Below are positions 9,335-18,999 of a DNA stretch of 64,000 nucleotides, piece by piece (position 1 is the stretch's first letter; the number at the start of each line of letters is the position of its first letter). The notes beneath the pieces are model-generated. The model had not been told where the DNA came from and made no database searches. It saw only the letters and a list, made by a program, of their open reading frames with translations. A program made the translations under genes and the position numbers. Where the stretch lies: the NCBI RefSeq assembly GCF_018282115.1, contig NZ_CP054306.1, forward strand, positions 558,001-622,000, given 5' to 3'. The DNA is from Synechocystis sp. PCC 7338 (GTDB taxonomy: Bacteria > Cyanobacteriota > Cyanobacteriia > Cyanobacteriales > Microcystaceae).

Positions 9335-9915
9335 TTCCCAAGTTAATCGTGGGTTTGGGTAACCCTGAGCCGAAATATGATCAAACTCGCCACAACATCG
9401 GTTTTGCCGTAGTGGATGCGTTGGCGATCACCTGGCAGTGTTCTTGGTATGACCATAAGCGCTTCCAAGGTTGGTTTGGGGAAGGGCTAATGGCCGGGCA
9501 AAAAACCTGCTTGCTCAAACCCCGCACCTATATGAATCGTTCTGGCCAAGCTGCGCGGGCGGTGGTGGACTGGTACAAACTAGAGCCGCAGTCAGTGTTG
9601 GTGGTCTATGACGACATGGATTTACCCCTGGGCCGACTACGCCTGAGGCAAACAGGGTCCGCTGGAGGCCATAACGGCATGAAATCCCTGATTAGCCATT
9701 TGGGTACCCAGGACTTTCCCCGTCTACGGTTAGGCATTGGTAAAAGTGATGTCACCAAAGACACCATCGCCCATGTACTGGGTAAATTTACCCCCTCGGA
9801 ATTGCCCATTGTGGAGAAAAGCTTAGACTTGGCCACGGAGGCGATCGCCCACAGTCTGCACCATGGCATTGCTAAAACCATGAGTTTATTTAATAACCGT
9901 AATGTCGCCCCCTAA
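9331..9915 (+). CDS. pth: Peptidyl-tRNA hydrolase
   Basis: Pth releases peptides from peptidyl-tRNA that has dropped off the ribosome. The 194-residue product begins [25 protein letters not shown], with the family's substrate-site Asn in GNP and the catalytic His in RHNIG. [12 protein letters not shown] and YDDMDLPLG are further conserved blocks, and GGHNGMKSL holds another active-site Asn. The start is set by the ATGA overlap with the upstream gene; a frame 42 bases longer would run inside that gene. A short CCCCCTAAGGGG palindrome spans the stop codon. Confidence 0.96.
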   Translation: [194 protein letters not shown]

Positions 9916-9980
9916 GGGGTGGAGACAATGGGGTACAATAACAAATTGGCAAATTATTACATTTCTTGGGAATTTCGCTT

Positions 9981-10319
9981 GTGACTACAGCCGAAGCAGC
10001 ATCTACCATACACACCAGTTTCATCCTCAAAGTCCTCTGGCTTGATCAAAACGTGGCGATCGCCGTGGATCAAATTGTGGGCAAAGGCACTAGTCCCCTC
10101 ACTTCCTACTTCTTCTGGCCCCGGGCCGATGCTTGGCAACAACTCAAAGATGAACTCGAAGCCAAACATTGGATCGCCGAAGCGGACCGCATTAACGTGC
10201 TCAACCAAGCCACCGAGGTGATTAACTTCTGGCAGGACTTGAAAAATCAAAACAAACAGATTTCCATGGCTGAAGCCCAGGGCAAATTCCCCGAAGTGGT
10301 GTTCAGCGGCAGTAACTAA
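9981..10319 (+). CDS. ycf65: 30S ribosomal protein PSRP-3 / Ycf65
   Basis: This 112-residue protein belongs to the cyanobacterial/plastid-specific 30S subunit family PSRP-3 (Ycf65). The conserved blocks [31 protein letters not shown] and [12 protein letters not shown] are present. The likely start is the GTG at 9981 (giving MTTAEA); a TTG 15 bases earlier is in frame but has no better ribosome site. A possible -10 box TACAAT lies at 9934-9939, with only a weak -35. It follows pth closely on the same strand. Confidence 0.92.
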   Translation: MTTAEAASTIHTSFILKVLWLDQNVAIAVDQIVGKGTSPLTSYFFWPRADAWQQLKDELEAKHWIAEADRINVLNQATEVINFWQDLKNQNKQISMAEAQGKFPEVVFSGSN

Positions 10320-10648
10320 ATCCCCCCAGGGTGAGGAAGAAAAAATATTTCCATATTCCGACTTCCAATGGCCGTGGCGGGGAAATTGTTGCCTTGGGGA
10401 CAGTCAAAAAACAGCACTGTTCCCCCCCTGGCCGCCTCAAAAAATCAATATGCTACCGTAAGGTCGAGGGGAACTTCTCCATGGCCAGACTGTCATAGCC
10501 TCTGGTTTAGGAGGGCTGACCATGCCTCGGCTACCAACCTTTTCGGCGATCGCCATTTTCCGTGGCCCGCAGACATTTAAAAAACAAGATTTTCGTGAAG
10601 ATTAAATCAATATTTTTATTGTCATTACTTTTTGAGGCGACAGCAACA
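10320..10648 (+). other. Leader region upstream of tic22
   Basis: This 329-base stretch before tic22 has no conserved long gene. It holds a 27-codon open frame with an unusually good ribosome site (listed separately at 10522-10605) and a HIP1 octamer near 10543. The rest is unremarkable. Confidence 0.5.
10522..10605 (+). CDS. Possible 27-residue small protein or leader peptide
   Basis: The ATG at 10522 is preceded by a near-perfect Shine-Dalgarno, AGGAGGG, with six bases of spacing, stronger than that of most genes here. The frame ends at TAA 10603-10605, 43 bases before the tic22 ATG. The peptide begins MPRLPTFSAIAIFRG and ends in a basic/acidic tail; it has no recognisable domain. A HIP1 site lies inside the frame. 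It could be a real small protein, a translational leader for tic22, or chance. No homology evidence is available. Confidence 0.35.
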   Translation: MPRLPTFSAIAIFRGPQTFKKQDFRED

Positions 10649-11377
10649 ATGAAATCCTTACTCCGCATCGGTGCAACCCTTGGTCTGATTGGCACCACCG
10701 CCGTTGGCACCTGGTTGGGTACCACTTTCCAGGCCCTGGCCCTGCCCACCGAAGAAGTGGTCAAAATTCTGCAAGGGGTACCGGTTTTTACCATTGTCGA
10801 TGCCCAGGGAGCTCCCTTGGTGGCGGTGGGTGATGACAACGAAAAAGTCACCGGAGTTTTCATTAGTCAACAGGAAGCCAACGGCTTTTTACAGGAACTA
10901 AAAAAACAAAAACCCGACGTCGGTTCCCAGGTCAGTGTCCAGCCCGTTTCCCTGGGGGAAGTGGTGAAAATTGCCCAAACTAACGCCAACCAGCCAGAAC
11001 CCTTGGGGTTTGCCTATGTGCCTATTCCCGCCCAGGTACAGGCAGCTCAGCAAATGCCTAATTCTGAATACCAAGGGGGAGTACCTTTATTTGTAGCCAG
11101 AGGCGGGGAAGACCAGGGTTACCTCACTATCCAACAGGAAAACGAGCAAATTATTCCTTTCTTCCTTGAAGCTAGTCAGATTCAGCAGATGGTGGAACGA
11201 TTTAAGCAAGAGCAACCGGCCATGGCCAACAGCATTGTCATCGATGTCATTGCCATGGAGAACGTTATTTCTACTCTACAAAGTAGTAACGATGAAATGC
11301 TCAAGCAAATCCGCATTGTGCCCACCCAGGAAGCAATTCAATTTATTCGCTCCCTTTCTGCCCAACAGCCCCAGTAA
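10649..11377 (+). CDS. tic22: Tic22-like periplasmic chaperone
   Basis: This 242-residue protein has an N-terminal signal peptide (MKSLLRIGATLGLIGTT, probable cleavage after ALA). Two similar halves follow, each with a VPVFxI / VPLFV strand and a GxxxFxxQ/E segment (GVPVFTIVDAQG and GGVPLFVARGGE). This fits the cyanobacterial Tic22 family, periplasmic or lumenal chaperone-like proteins related to the plastid intermembrane-space component and thought to assist outer-membrane biogenesis. The ATG at 10649 begins the signal peptide; an in-frame start 87 bases upstream would bury it. It is monocistronic by spacing, with natB 200 bases downstream. Confidence 0.88.
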   Translation: MKSLLRIGATLGLIGTTAVGTWLGTTFQALALPTEEVVKILQGVPVFTIVDAQGAPLVAVGDDNEKVTGVFISQQEANGFLQELKKQKPDVGSQVSVQPVSLGEVVKIAQTNANQPEPLGFAYVPIPAQVQAAQQMPNSEYQGGVPLFVARGGEDQGYLTIQQENEQIIPFFLEASQIQQMVERFKQEQPAMANSIVIDVIAMENVISTLQSSNDEMLKQIRIVPTQEAIQFIRSLSAQQPQ

Positions 11378-11578
11378 GGCCTGGGGTTTAGAACTGAACT
11401 GGGGAATTGGCGAGAAACTTCTGGTTCCGCCGGATGGGGGGTAAAGGATAGAGATTAATCTTAGTTGCTCATCCATCCCCCTGGCAGTGCATTGATAGAA
11501 TTACCAAACTGGGTTGCCGAAGAGACCATGGCTAACTATATTTAACCCATTAATAACCTTGTGGGAGATTTTTTCAGG

Positions 11579-12907
11579 ATGCGTCTACTTTGGCCCCAGT
11601 CCCGTCGTCGGTTAACGGCGATCGCCTTAAATCTAGCCCTTGCTGGCACCACCGCCGGACTAATGTTTGCCTGTGCTGAGTCCGAGCCGGCTCCTGGGGA
11701 TGGAGCTAACCAACCCAGCACCGGGGGAGAAGGAGGAGCGCTGAAGCTAGGGGCCCTACTACCGGCCACGGGGGATTTATCTTCCATTGGCCAGAATATG
11801 CCCCTGGCAGTGCAGTTGGCAGTGGACACCATCAACGCCTGTGGCGGAGTCAATGGCCAAGATGTAACGGTGATTATCGAGGATGACCAAACTGATCCCA
11901 CCGCAGGGGTTTCTGCCATGACCAAATTGGCGGAAGCAGATCGGGTGGCTGGGGTAGTGGGTTCCTTTGCCAGCAGTGTTTCCAGTGCGGCGGTGCCCAT
12001 TGCAGTGAGAAATAACATTATGATGATTTCTCCGGGTAGTACTAGTCCTGTATTTACTGACCAGGCTAAGAAGGGGGAATTTAAGGGCTTTTGGGCCCGC
12101 ACGGCTCCCCCCGATACTTACCAAGCCCAGGCCCTAGCCGCCCTAGCCAAAAAGCAAGGTTTTACCGATACTGCCACTGTTGTTATCAATAATGACTACG
12201 GTGTGGGTTTTGAGCGGGTATTTGTGGAATCTTTCGCCGCCGACGGTGGCACAGTGACCAATAAGGATAACCCCGTGCGCTATGACCCCAAAGCGGCAAC
12301 GTTGGATACGGAAGCCGGCCAAGCCTTTGCCAATAGTCCCGATGCGGTGGCCGCTGTCCTGTATGCTGATACCGGCAGTGTGTTGGTGCAATCCGCCTAC
12401 CGTCAGGGTTTGATGGATGGAGTGACCCTATTGCTAACGGACGGGGTTTATTCCCCCGATTTTGTTGAAAAAGTTGGCAAGGATGCCAATGGCGTTTCCC
12501 TTTTATCCGGAGCCTTGGGCACAGTGCCCGGTGCCGATGGCAAAGCTCTGGAGGCCTTCACCGCCCAATGGAAAGATGCCACCGGCGGTAAGGATGTAAC
12601 GGCCTTTGTACCCCATACCTACGATGCCACTGTTTTGATGATGCTGGCCGCAGAAGCCGCTAAATCCAACACAGGGACGGCGATTCAAAGCAAAATTCGA
12701 GAAGTGTCCAATGGCCCTGGGGAAGAGGTGACCGATGCCTGTGAGGCGATCGCCATGGTGCGGGAAGGCAAAGAAATTAACTACCAAGGGGCCAGCGGCA
12801 ATGTGGACATCGACGAAAACGGCGACGTAGTCGGTAGTTATGATGTCTGGACGGTGAAAGGGGATGGCACCCTAGAGGTAATTGATAAAGTTACCCCCGA
12901 TTCCTAA
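11579..12907 (+). CDS. natB: Amino-acid ABC transporter substrate-binding lipoprotein NatB
   Basis: This 442-residue periplasmic binding protein belongs to the Leu/Ile/Val-binding (type I) family. It carries a lipoprotein signal: basic start MRLLWPQSRRR, hydrophobic stretch and lipobox LMFAC. The mature domain shows LGALLPATGDLSSIGQNM, the typical start of the ligand fold, then GVVGSFASSVSSA and VPHTYDA. It matches the neutral amino-acid (Nat-I) binding subunit known from PCC 6803. I chose ATG 11579, eleven bases after GGGAG. Permease and ATPase partners are not nearby, as is usual for the scattered Nat genes. Confidence 0.9.
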   Translation: MRLLWPQSRRRLTAIALNLALAGTTAGLMFACAESEPAPGDGANQPSTGGEGGALKLGALLPATGDLSSIGQNMPLAVQLAVDTINACGGVNGQDVTVIIEDDQTDPTAGVSAMTKLAEADRVAGVVGSFASSVSSAAVPIAVRNNIMMISPGSTSPVFTDQAKKGEFKGFWARTAPPDTYQAQALAALAKKQGFTDTATVVINNDYGVGFERVFVESFAADGGTVTNKDNPVRYDPKAATLDTEAGQAFANSPDAVAAVLYADTGSVLVQSAYRQGLMDGVTLLLTDGVYSPDFVEKVGKDANGVSLLSGALGTVPGADGKALEAFTAQWKDATGGKDVTAFVPHTYDATVLMMLAAEAAKSNTGTAIQSKIREVSNGPGEEVTDACEAIAMVREGKEINYQGASGNVDIDENGDVVGSYDVWTVKGDGTLEVIDKVTPDS

Positions 12908-13012
12908 TGCTCCTCAGGAAATTGTTTTAGTCAACTTCTGAGAATTGATTACCAAAAAATGGTCCCCATTGGTTTATCCAGGGGGCTTTCTTAGTTTATC
13001 CCCCCCTAGTAC

Positions 13013-14908
13013 CTAGTAGATGGGTACCTCTTCCACTTCCGCTAGGGGTTCTGGGGTCAATACATCCAGCGATCGACTGCCGGAAAGTTGTTTGAGCAGT
13101 TGGGAGCGGGGATCATGCAGTAGGTAGAAAACTTCGTCCCCAATTTGGGCATTTTCAGTGGTCTTCGCTAATTGCAAATTACCGTGCCGTTTTAGCATTA
13201 GGGGCAGTAATTCCCCAGAGCGGATTAGGGCTTGGGTATGGGCCTGTTGCAGGGCTAAACCAGCCTCCTTAAACAAAGTTTTGCCTAGTTTAATTTGCCC
13301 GTCTTTGAGGTACTGATTCCAGGTTTTGAAAGTTTTTTGCTCCATGAAAATTCTTACCCCTTTATTTTTTAGTAGGGGATTGTTTTCCGGTAAATTATCC
13401 GGGGCAATCACACACACCCGGGGAGGATTAAACTCGTTGATGGTGTTTTGGGCCAGTACTAAATTCACTTCCCCATTATTGGTCAGGGCTATAAAGGCAC
13501 CCATTTCCTCAATACCTGCTTTTTCCAAGGCGTGGGAGTCCAACGCACTGGTTTGAATGGCCGTTAATCCTTCGGCGATCGCCGTGGCACAGGCTTCCGG
13601 GTCACTGTCAATCAATACCACCGATTCCCCTTGGGCTTCAAATAAACGGGCCACCAATCGCCCTAGGGGTGTGCAACCGATAATTACTGCGCCGGTGGTG
13701 TGGTTGTCGGTAATGCGTAGCAGTTTAGCCAAAGGCTTGGCTGTTAACCCCTGGATAAACACCGTCATCATAATGGTGAGAAACACAATTGATTTAATCG
13801 CATCTCCACCGTTAATGCCCCGTTCGGTTAACAGGAGGGAAAATAGGGAAGCAACGGAAGCGGAAACAATACCCCTGGGGGCGATCCAAGCCACAAAAAG
13901 TTTTTGTCGCCAGTTGAAAGTGCTCGTCCAAGTACAAATGGCAACGCTAAAGGGACGAATTACCAACATCAACACTGCCACAGTAATCACACTGCCCCAA
14001 CCCAAAGCGCCAAAACTGCTCAGGGACAATTCCGCCGCCAGCAGAATAAATAGTACTGACACACAGAGCAAGGTTAATTTACCTTTGAATCGTCGCAACA
14101 GTCGGTTATCTGGCAGGGCAGAGGAGTTGAGATAAATACCCATGGCTACGGTGGCCATTAAGCCCGATTCACTGAGGGAGGCCTGGGCCGCGCCAAATAC
14201 CCCCCACACTCCGGCTAGCACTACTAGATTACTGACATCTTCTGAGAGAAAGGTGGCCCGTTTGAGGAAATTACTTAATAACCAACCGCCCCCAACACCG
14301 ATCGCCAGGCCGACCCCAAGGCGCAATATCAGGCCCATGGCAATTTCAATAATGTCGGTTTCGACGCTGACGTTGGTGTTAAAAATAGTTTCCAGTACTA
14401 CCACCGCCAGGATGGCCCCCACTGGATCGATCAGTACCCCTTCCCCCTCCAGCAGGGTAGCCACAGACTTCTGCACTTGCACCTGCTTGATCAGGGGGCC
14501 TACCACCGTTGGCCCGGTTACCACCACTAAGGAACCGTATAAAAAGGCTAGATACCAGGGAAATTCTGCCAACCAATGGGCCGCTAAACCTCCCCCTATG
14601 AGAGTAATTAGGGTGCCGATGGTAACCAAATTACGCAGACTACCGGAAACCTGCCCCAATTCCCGCAAACCCAGATTTAATCCCCCTTCAAATAAAATAA
14701 TCGCCACAGAAAGGGAGACAATTACCTCCAAACCGTCACCGAAGTTGGCCGGTTGAATCCAATGCAGACCGCTGTTACCTAGGCTGACCCCAAAAATGAG
14801 CAAAAAGACAATGCTCGGCAGTTTGAGGAATCCCGCCAACACTTGGGCCCCAATGCCAAACAGGACAGTGAGGATAATCTGGAGGGTAAGGGAAAATGAT
14901 CCTTCCAT
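13013..14908 (-). CDS. nhaS4: Na+/H+ antiporter (CPA family) with C-terminal TrkA-N domain
   Basis: This 631-residue membrane protein starts with about twelve hydrophobic helices of the monovalent cation/proton antiporter family (FEGGLNLGLREL, GPTVVGPLIKQV, WIAPRGIVSASVASLF). A cytosolic TrkA-N nucleotide-binding domain follows (VIIGCTPLGRLVARLF, then VVLIDSD), with a short TrkA-C-like end. It should exchange Na+ or K+ for protons, with the C-terminal domain as a possible ligand-controlled gate. I assign it to NhaS4 of PCC 6803 from memory of the neighbourhood. The ATG at 14908 is used; the frame is open for three more codons from a TTG. It is convergent with natB. Confidence 0.88.
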   Translation of the reverse strand: MEGSFSLTLQIILTVLFGIGAQVLAGFLKLPSIVFLLIFGVSLGNSGLHWIQPANFGDGLEVIVSLSVAIILFEGGLNLGLRELGQVSGSLRNLVTIGTLITLIGGGLAAHWLAEFPWYLAFLYGSLVVVTGPTVVGPLIKQVQVQKSVATLLEGEGVLIDPVGAILAVVVLETIFNTNVSVETDIIEIAMGLILRLGVGLAIGVGGGWLLSNFLKRATFLSEDVSNLVVLAGVWGVFGAAQASLSESGLMATVAMGIYLNSSALPDNRLLRRFKGKLTLLCVSVLFILLAAELSLSSFGALGWGSVITVAVLMLVIRPFSVAICTWTSTFNWRQKLFVAWIAPRGIVSASVASLFSLLLTERGINGGDAIKSIVFLTIMMTVFIQGLTAKPLAKLLRITDNHTTGAVIIGCTPLGRLVARLFEAQGESVVLIDSDPEACATAIAEGLTAIQTSALDSHALEKAGIEEMGAFIALTNNGEVNLVLAQNTINEFNPPRVCVIAPDNLPENNPLLKNKGVRIFMEQKTFKTWNQYLKDGQIKLGKTLFKEAGLALQQAHTQALIRSGELLPLMLKRHGNLQLAKTTENAQIGDEVFYLLHDPRSQLLKQLSGSRSLDVLTPEPLAEVEEVPIY

Positions 14909-15131
14909 AAGGCTCAAGGGAATTGGTTCTGCCCATAGGTTAACGGTAAATCATTGGCAGGGCTGTGGTTCTTTAAGCTAAAAGGCCGACTTCCTTCCAA
15001 GGTAAGGTAATCCGCCACCAACTTTGGAGCTTGCCTCGGGAGAATTGTTTACCAACCTAAAATTTATCGCCAATTCACTCAAATCTTGGGGCTTTACACA
15101 ATTTGTCGGTTAAACAATCAGAAAAAATTAA

Positions 15132-15202
<71 letters not shown>

Positions 15203-15236
15203 ATGTCCGGCCAATCATTATAACAGAGTTGGCAAC

Positions 15237-16079
15237 CTAGACCAAACGGCGATCGGTTAACAATTCATAGCCCGTGGCTGTTACCAATACGGTGTGTTCA
15301 AACTGGGCTGAAAGACCATTGTCCACTGTCACCACCGTCCATCGATCGCCGAGGGTGCGGGTAAAACGGGAACCAGCATTAACAATCGGCTCGATCGCCA
15401 GGGTCATGCCCGGTTTGAGTTTGACGTTGGGTAAATCCCGGCAACGGACATTAAACACATGGGGGTCTTCGTGGAGGGCCTGCCCCACCCCATGGCCGGT
15501 GAACTCCTCCACAATGCTGTAACCGCTGGGCTTGACATAGTCTTCGATGGCTCCGGCAATGTCCATCAGATAATTCCCCGGTTTCACTTGTTCGATGCCC
15601 GCATATAGGGCCCCCTCCGCCACTTCCATTAACCGCTGGGCCTGGGGAGAAACTTTGCCCACCGCAATGGTAATGCAGGAATCCCCGTGGTAGCCCTGGA
15701 AATAGGCTCCGGTGTCCACCTTTAGCAAATCACCGGCACGAATTTTTTTGCGACGGCGGGGAATGCCATGGACTACTTCATTATTCACACAGGCACAAAT
15801 GGAGGCGGGAAAGCCGTGGTAACCCTTAAAACTGGGCGTAGCTCCCAGGGAACGAATCCGTTCTTCGGCTAATTGATCCAAATCCGCGGTGGTCATGCCC
15901 GGTTGCACCGTTGCGGCAATCTCTTTCAACACCTGGGCGGCGATCGCCCCAGCTTGGCGCATAATGGCAATTTCTGCGGGGGTTTTAATCTGTACCCCTC
16001 GGCGGGAACGTTTTTTGGCCTTGGGAGTGGGGGACCGTACTGGGGAGGGGGGCGCAAATAACTGGCTAAGTAAGTTCAT
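15237..16079 (-). CDS. map: Methionine aminopeptidase type I
   Basis: This 280-residue metalloprotease removes the initiator methionine. The MAP fold signatures are [22 protein letters not shown] (metal aspartate), [12 protein letters not shown] (second aspartate), [17 protein letters not shown] (histidines) and [10 protein letters not shown] (glutamate), with a final glutamate in [11 protein letters not shown] basic, proline-rich N-terminal extension of about 30 residues ([18 protein letters not shown]) precedes the catalytic domain, unlike E. coli MAP but like other cyanobacterial paralogs. It is 20 bases downstream of ftrC on the same strand, so the two likely form an operon, with tRNA-Cys following. 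Confidence 0.95.
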   Translation of the reverse strand: MNLLSQLFAPPSPVRSPTPKAKKRSRRGVQIKTPAEIAIMRQAGAIAAQVLKEIAATVQPGMTTADLDQLAEERIRSLGATPSFKGYHGFPASICACVNNEVVHGIPRRRKKIRAGDLLKVDTGAYFQGYHGDSCITIAVGKVSPQAQRLMEVAEGALYAGIEQVKPGNYLMDIAGAIEDYVKPSGYSIVEEFTGHGVGQALHEDPHVFNVRCRDLPNVKLKPGMTLAIEPIVNAGSRFTRTLGDRWTVVTVDNGLSAQFEHTVLVTATGYELLTDRRLV

Positions 16080-16099
16080 AGATATAGATACCCAATAAT

Positions 16100-16456
16100 C
16101 TAGGCCATGCTGGCCTTGACTTCCTCCAAGGTTTCCATGGGAATATCCTGGGCGTCCCCGGCAAAGTCATTGTCCGGGGTTAAAAACAACATGCAGTGAC
16201 ATTCTTTGCGCTCCCGCATGGGCACACAGGGGCAATTCCAAAAGGTATTTTTCACCTCCGCCTCCTTGTCTTCGTAGTGTCGACAGGGGCAGAGGGGAGA
16301 ACCTAATTCTTCCTTATGGCGAGCTAAACCCTCGATAACAACGGCGGTGACGGAAAGATCACTACAGAAATAGGTATCCGTACGTTTAGCGTACTGCTCC
16401 GCAAAATTTTTCATTGCGGCCAGTGTTTTATTGTTCTGGGTGTCACTGCTGGTCAT
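16100..16456 (-). CDS. ftrC: Ferredoxin-thioredoxin reductase, catalytic (beta) subunit
   Basis: This 118-residue subunit carries the 4Fe-4S cluster and active-site disulfide that pass electrons from ferredoxin to thioredoxin for light control of carbon metabolism. All the characteristic cysteines are present: one in YFCSDLSV, and the three clusters [12 protein letters not shown] and CHC. The length is normal for the family. It is followed by map on the same strand after 20 bases. The variable (alpha) subunit is not in the window. Confidence 0.97.
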
Positions 16457-16525
16457 AGATTCTCAAGGGAATTAGATGGTCGGCACAAATGCCAATTTTG
16501 CCGTCGGTGTATTTATCTTGACACA

Positions 16526-17422
16526 CTATTGGAGCAGGGCCAAAAACCCACGGAGCACCCCAATTGTTACCCCAGGTAATTCTAAATGGGGCGTTAAACC
16601 CACGTCTTTAATTTCCACAAAAGCTTTAATGGCATTGGGATTTAAAGCCGCCAAACGCCGACCGATCGCCGGGGGCGTAAATTGGGCATATTCTCCCCAG
16701 AGGATGGCCGTAGCAATGGTTAAATCCGGCATAAATTGGGCCAGATCAAAGCACAAATCTCCTCGCACAAAGGACAGGGCCGCATATTCTGCCCTCGGTT
16801 GGGTGGCGGACTCTAGATAGGCATCGATAATTTCTGGGTAAATGCGCCGGGCCTGGGCAAATTGTCGTTGCTCTAAAAAATTAACAATGCCCGCTGTGTT
16901 GGCAATGCCGGTGGTGTAGATAAATCGATCAAGTACGGGGACACTGACCAGTTGGGCAAAAAAGTTACTCCGGTAATCTTCGCCAAAGTCCGATAGCCCC
17001 GTGGGGGTAGCCAGAATTAAACTGGCAAACAATTCTGGATATTGCACCGCTGTCCGCACGGCGATCGCCGCCACCAAGGAGGAAGCAATCACCACCGGGG
17101 GCTGGGCACAGGTTTGTTGCAAAAATTCTTGAATAATCTGGATGTAGTCCTGGGGAGTATAGTTTTTTACCGGATGGTCGGAACGACCCCAACCCAACAA
17201 ATCCGGAGCTAACACTCGGTAATCAGCGGCAAAGGCAGGATAAACCTTTGACCATTCGTAGGCAGAAGAACCACCGCCAAAGCCGTGGAGAAAAACCAAA
17301 GTTTGGCGATCGCCAAGGGATGGAGCCGCCTCTACCCAGGGGGCTTCCGTTGCTTCGTAATAGACAATGGTTCCCAGGGAAGTAACTAGGGAGTTGCGGG
17401 TAAAACCAAGGGGTTCAATCAT
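16526..17422 (-). CDS. Alpha/beta-fold hydrolase
   Basis: This 298-residue alpha/beta hydrolase has the oxyanion motif FLHGFGGGSSAYEW and LAPDLLGWGRSDHP after strand 4, typical of the epoxide-hydrolase/haloperoxidase-like group common in cyanobacteria. The nucleophile elbow is atypical: VIASSLVAA replaces the usual G-x-S-x-G, but a serine is in the right place. The acid and histidine are probably near ILWGEYAQFTPP and VGLTPHLE. The ATG at 17422 follows AGGAG by six bases. The substrate is unknown; a link to lipid or pigment esters would be guesswork. Confidence 0.85.
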   Translation of the reverse strand: MIEPLGFTRNSLVTSLGTIVYYEATEAPWVEAAPSLGDRQTLVFLHGFGGGSSAYEWSKVYPAFAADYRVLAPDLLGWGRSDHPVKNYTPQDYIQIIQEFLQQTCAQPPVVIASSLVAAIAVRTAVQYPELFASLILATPTGLSDFGEDYRSNFFAQLVSVPVLDRFIYTTGIANTAGIVNFLEQRQFAQARRIYPEIIDAYLESATQPRAEYAALSFVRGDLCFDLAQFMPDLTIATAILWGEYAQFTPPAIGRRLAALNPNAIKAFVEIKDVGLTPHLELPGVTIGVLRGFLALLQ

Positions 17423-17478
17423 ACTGTCTCCTGATGGTTAGGGCCTTGACCAAAGCGGCTGGTCTTATCCAGTATGGT

Positions 17479-17760
17479 TTAGTTTTTCGGCCCATGGCTG
17501 GATTTTTTCCCTGGATGCGGGGCACGGTTTTGCTTTCTACTACCCAGTAACCTTTGCCCCCAACGGGGGTAAAAACTCAGATAAATGAGCAAATTGCCCC
17601 AAAATAATGCCCCCAGCAGTAGATAAGTTTTTAACCAAAAATTCCCCTGGAAATCCTCCATAATGCCTACGCTGGCCAGGCTAAACGCTAGGGTTAACAC
17701 CACTAACAGTAACCGTTTGGAAATCCTCAATTGCTTTCTTCGAGATGGTTGCTTATCCAC
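17479..17760 (-). CDS. Small two-helix membrane protein, unknown
   Basis: This is a 93-residue product from a GTG start, ten bases after AAGGG. A basic N-terminus (KQPSRRKQLRISKRLLL) leads into one hydrophobic helix, a short polar loop (MEDFQGNFW) and a second helix (LLLGALFWGNLLIYLSF), then a basic tail rich in Lys and His. The topology suggests both ends are cytosolic. I do not recognise a family. It lies just upstream of the hydrolase on the same strand. Confidence 0.6.
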   Translation of the reverse strand: MDKQPSRRKQLRISKRLLLVVLTLAFSLASVGIMEDFQGNFWLKTYLLLGALFWGNLLIYLSFYPRWGQRLLGSRKQNRAPHPGKKSSHGPKN

Positions 17761-17951
17761 AGATTTTGCCCTTGATAGAATTTGCCACCGTTGAATTGGA
17801 ACCGGGGGTTGCCCCTAGAATGGATAAAAGTGGTCGGGGAAGCCATGGCCGTTGGTGTTTGTAACCATGCCCCACCGGGGACTAGGGCGGTCAGCTTATC
17901 CCATGGCGGGTTTTTGCTAACCTGGTTGTAAATCAATTGCTCTTTTAATTT

Positions 17952-18929
17952 ATGGTTCGTCGTCGTTCGGTGCCTTGGATTCATCGCTATTCCCGTTTCA
18001 TTATGGGGGCGATCGCCGTCCTGGGGATCTTGATCACCTCCTACCTGGCCTATATTTCCTTCACCGGGGGAGAAGCCCTTTGTCCCGTTGACCAGGCCAC
18101 CGGGAGTTCCAGTTGTGACCTAGTGCTGCAGAGTGTCTACGCCAAAGTGTTTGGCCTTCCCCTAAGCGTTTTTGGACTGGCGGCCTACATTGCCATGGCC
18201 ATTGCGGCTCTGGTGCCTTTTTTAGTGAGCGAGGAGAGCAACAAAAAACGGCGCAACTCCTTGGAAGACCTCACCGGCAAATTCCTCCTGGTGGGGGGCA
18301 CTTCCATGGCGGTGTTCAGTGGCTACTTAATGTACATTTCCTTTTTCCGGCTCCAAGAGGCTTGCTGGTACTGCCTAACTTCTGCTATTTGTTCTTTACT
18401 GTTGTTCATTTTGGCGATCGTTGGTCGGGAGTGGGAAGAAGTGAGTCAAGTATTTTTTACCACCGTCGTGGTGGCCATGGTAACTATTGTCGGCACCTTG
18501 GGTCTTTATGCCACCGCTGAAGGGCCTGGGGCCGGGGCCGATGGCACAATTCCCATTCCCGCTATTGTTGGTCAACCCAAACCTCCCAGTGGTTGGCCCG
18601 TCACTACCCAATCGGGGCCAGCGGAAATTGAATTGGCTGAATACCTCACCGCTCAAGGGGTGCTTAACTATGGAGCTTTCTGGTGTCCCCATTGCTACGA
18701 CCAAAAACTGCTTTTCGGTAAAGAAGCATTTGAAAAAATTACCTACATCGAATGCGACCCGGCTGGGAAAAATCCCCAGACCCAAGTCTGTGTGGATGCA
18801 GGCATTCAATCCTTCCCCACCTGGGGTATTGACGGAGAACTCAACCCTGGGGTCAAAACCCTCCGGGAACTGGCCGAGCTCACCGGCTATGAAGGCAATA
18901 TGGACTTTAAATATGGTCTGAGGAATTAG
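17952..18929 (+). CDS. VKOR-thioredoxin fusion, disulfide-forming membrane oxidoreductase
   Basis: This 325-residue fusion has an N-terminal vitamin K epoxide reductase domain of about four to five helices and a C-terminal thioredoxin-like domain on the lumenal/periplasmic side. The VKOR loop cysteines are in EALCPVDQ and SSCDLVLQ, and the quinone-linked CXXC is in EACWYCLTS. The thioredoxin-like part has the active-site pair in FWCPHCYDQ, with additional cysteines in YIECDP and VCVDAG. It should reoxidise lumenal proteins and pass electrons to quinone, as shown for the Synechococcus homolog. It is convergent with flv3. Confidence 0.95.
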   Translation: MVRRRSVPWIHRYSRFIMGAIAVLGILITSYLAYISFTGGEALCPVDQATGSSSCDLVLQSVYAKVFGLPLSVFGLAAYIAMAIAALVPFLVSEESNKKRRNSLEDLTGKFLLVGGTSMAVFSGYLMYISFFRLQEACWYCLTSAICSLLLFILAIVGREWEEVSQVFFTTVVVAMVTIVGTLGLYATAEGPGAGADGTIPIPAIVGQPKPPSGWPVTTQSGPAEIELAEYLTAQGVLNYGAFWCPHCYDQKLLFGKEAFEKITYIECDPAGKNPQTQVCVDAGIQSFPTWGIDGELNPGVKTLRELAELTGYEGNMDFKYGLRN

Positions 18930-18999
18930 AGCTACCATAGCTTCACTCACTTGAGCTAAAGTGCCCCATGTTCTTCCAGTTGGTAACGCCATAATTTCT

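Noticed and set aside
12950-13010. GGGGGC ... CCCCCC pairing between natB and nhaS4
   Set aside because: The stem is short with a long loop and there is no T-tract on either strand, so it is not a convincing terminator.
13557-14756. Long plus-strand open frames opposite nhaS4
   Set aside because: They lie fully within the well-supported antiporter gene on the other strand and have low-complexity Thr/Pro/Arg translations.
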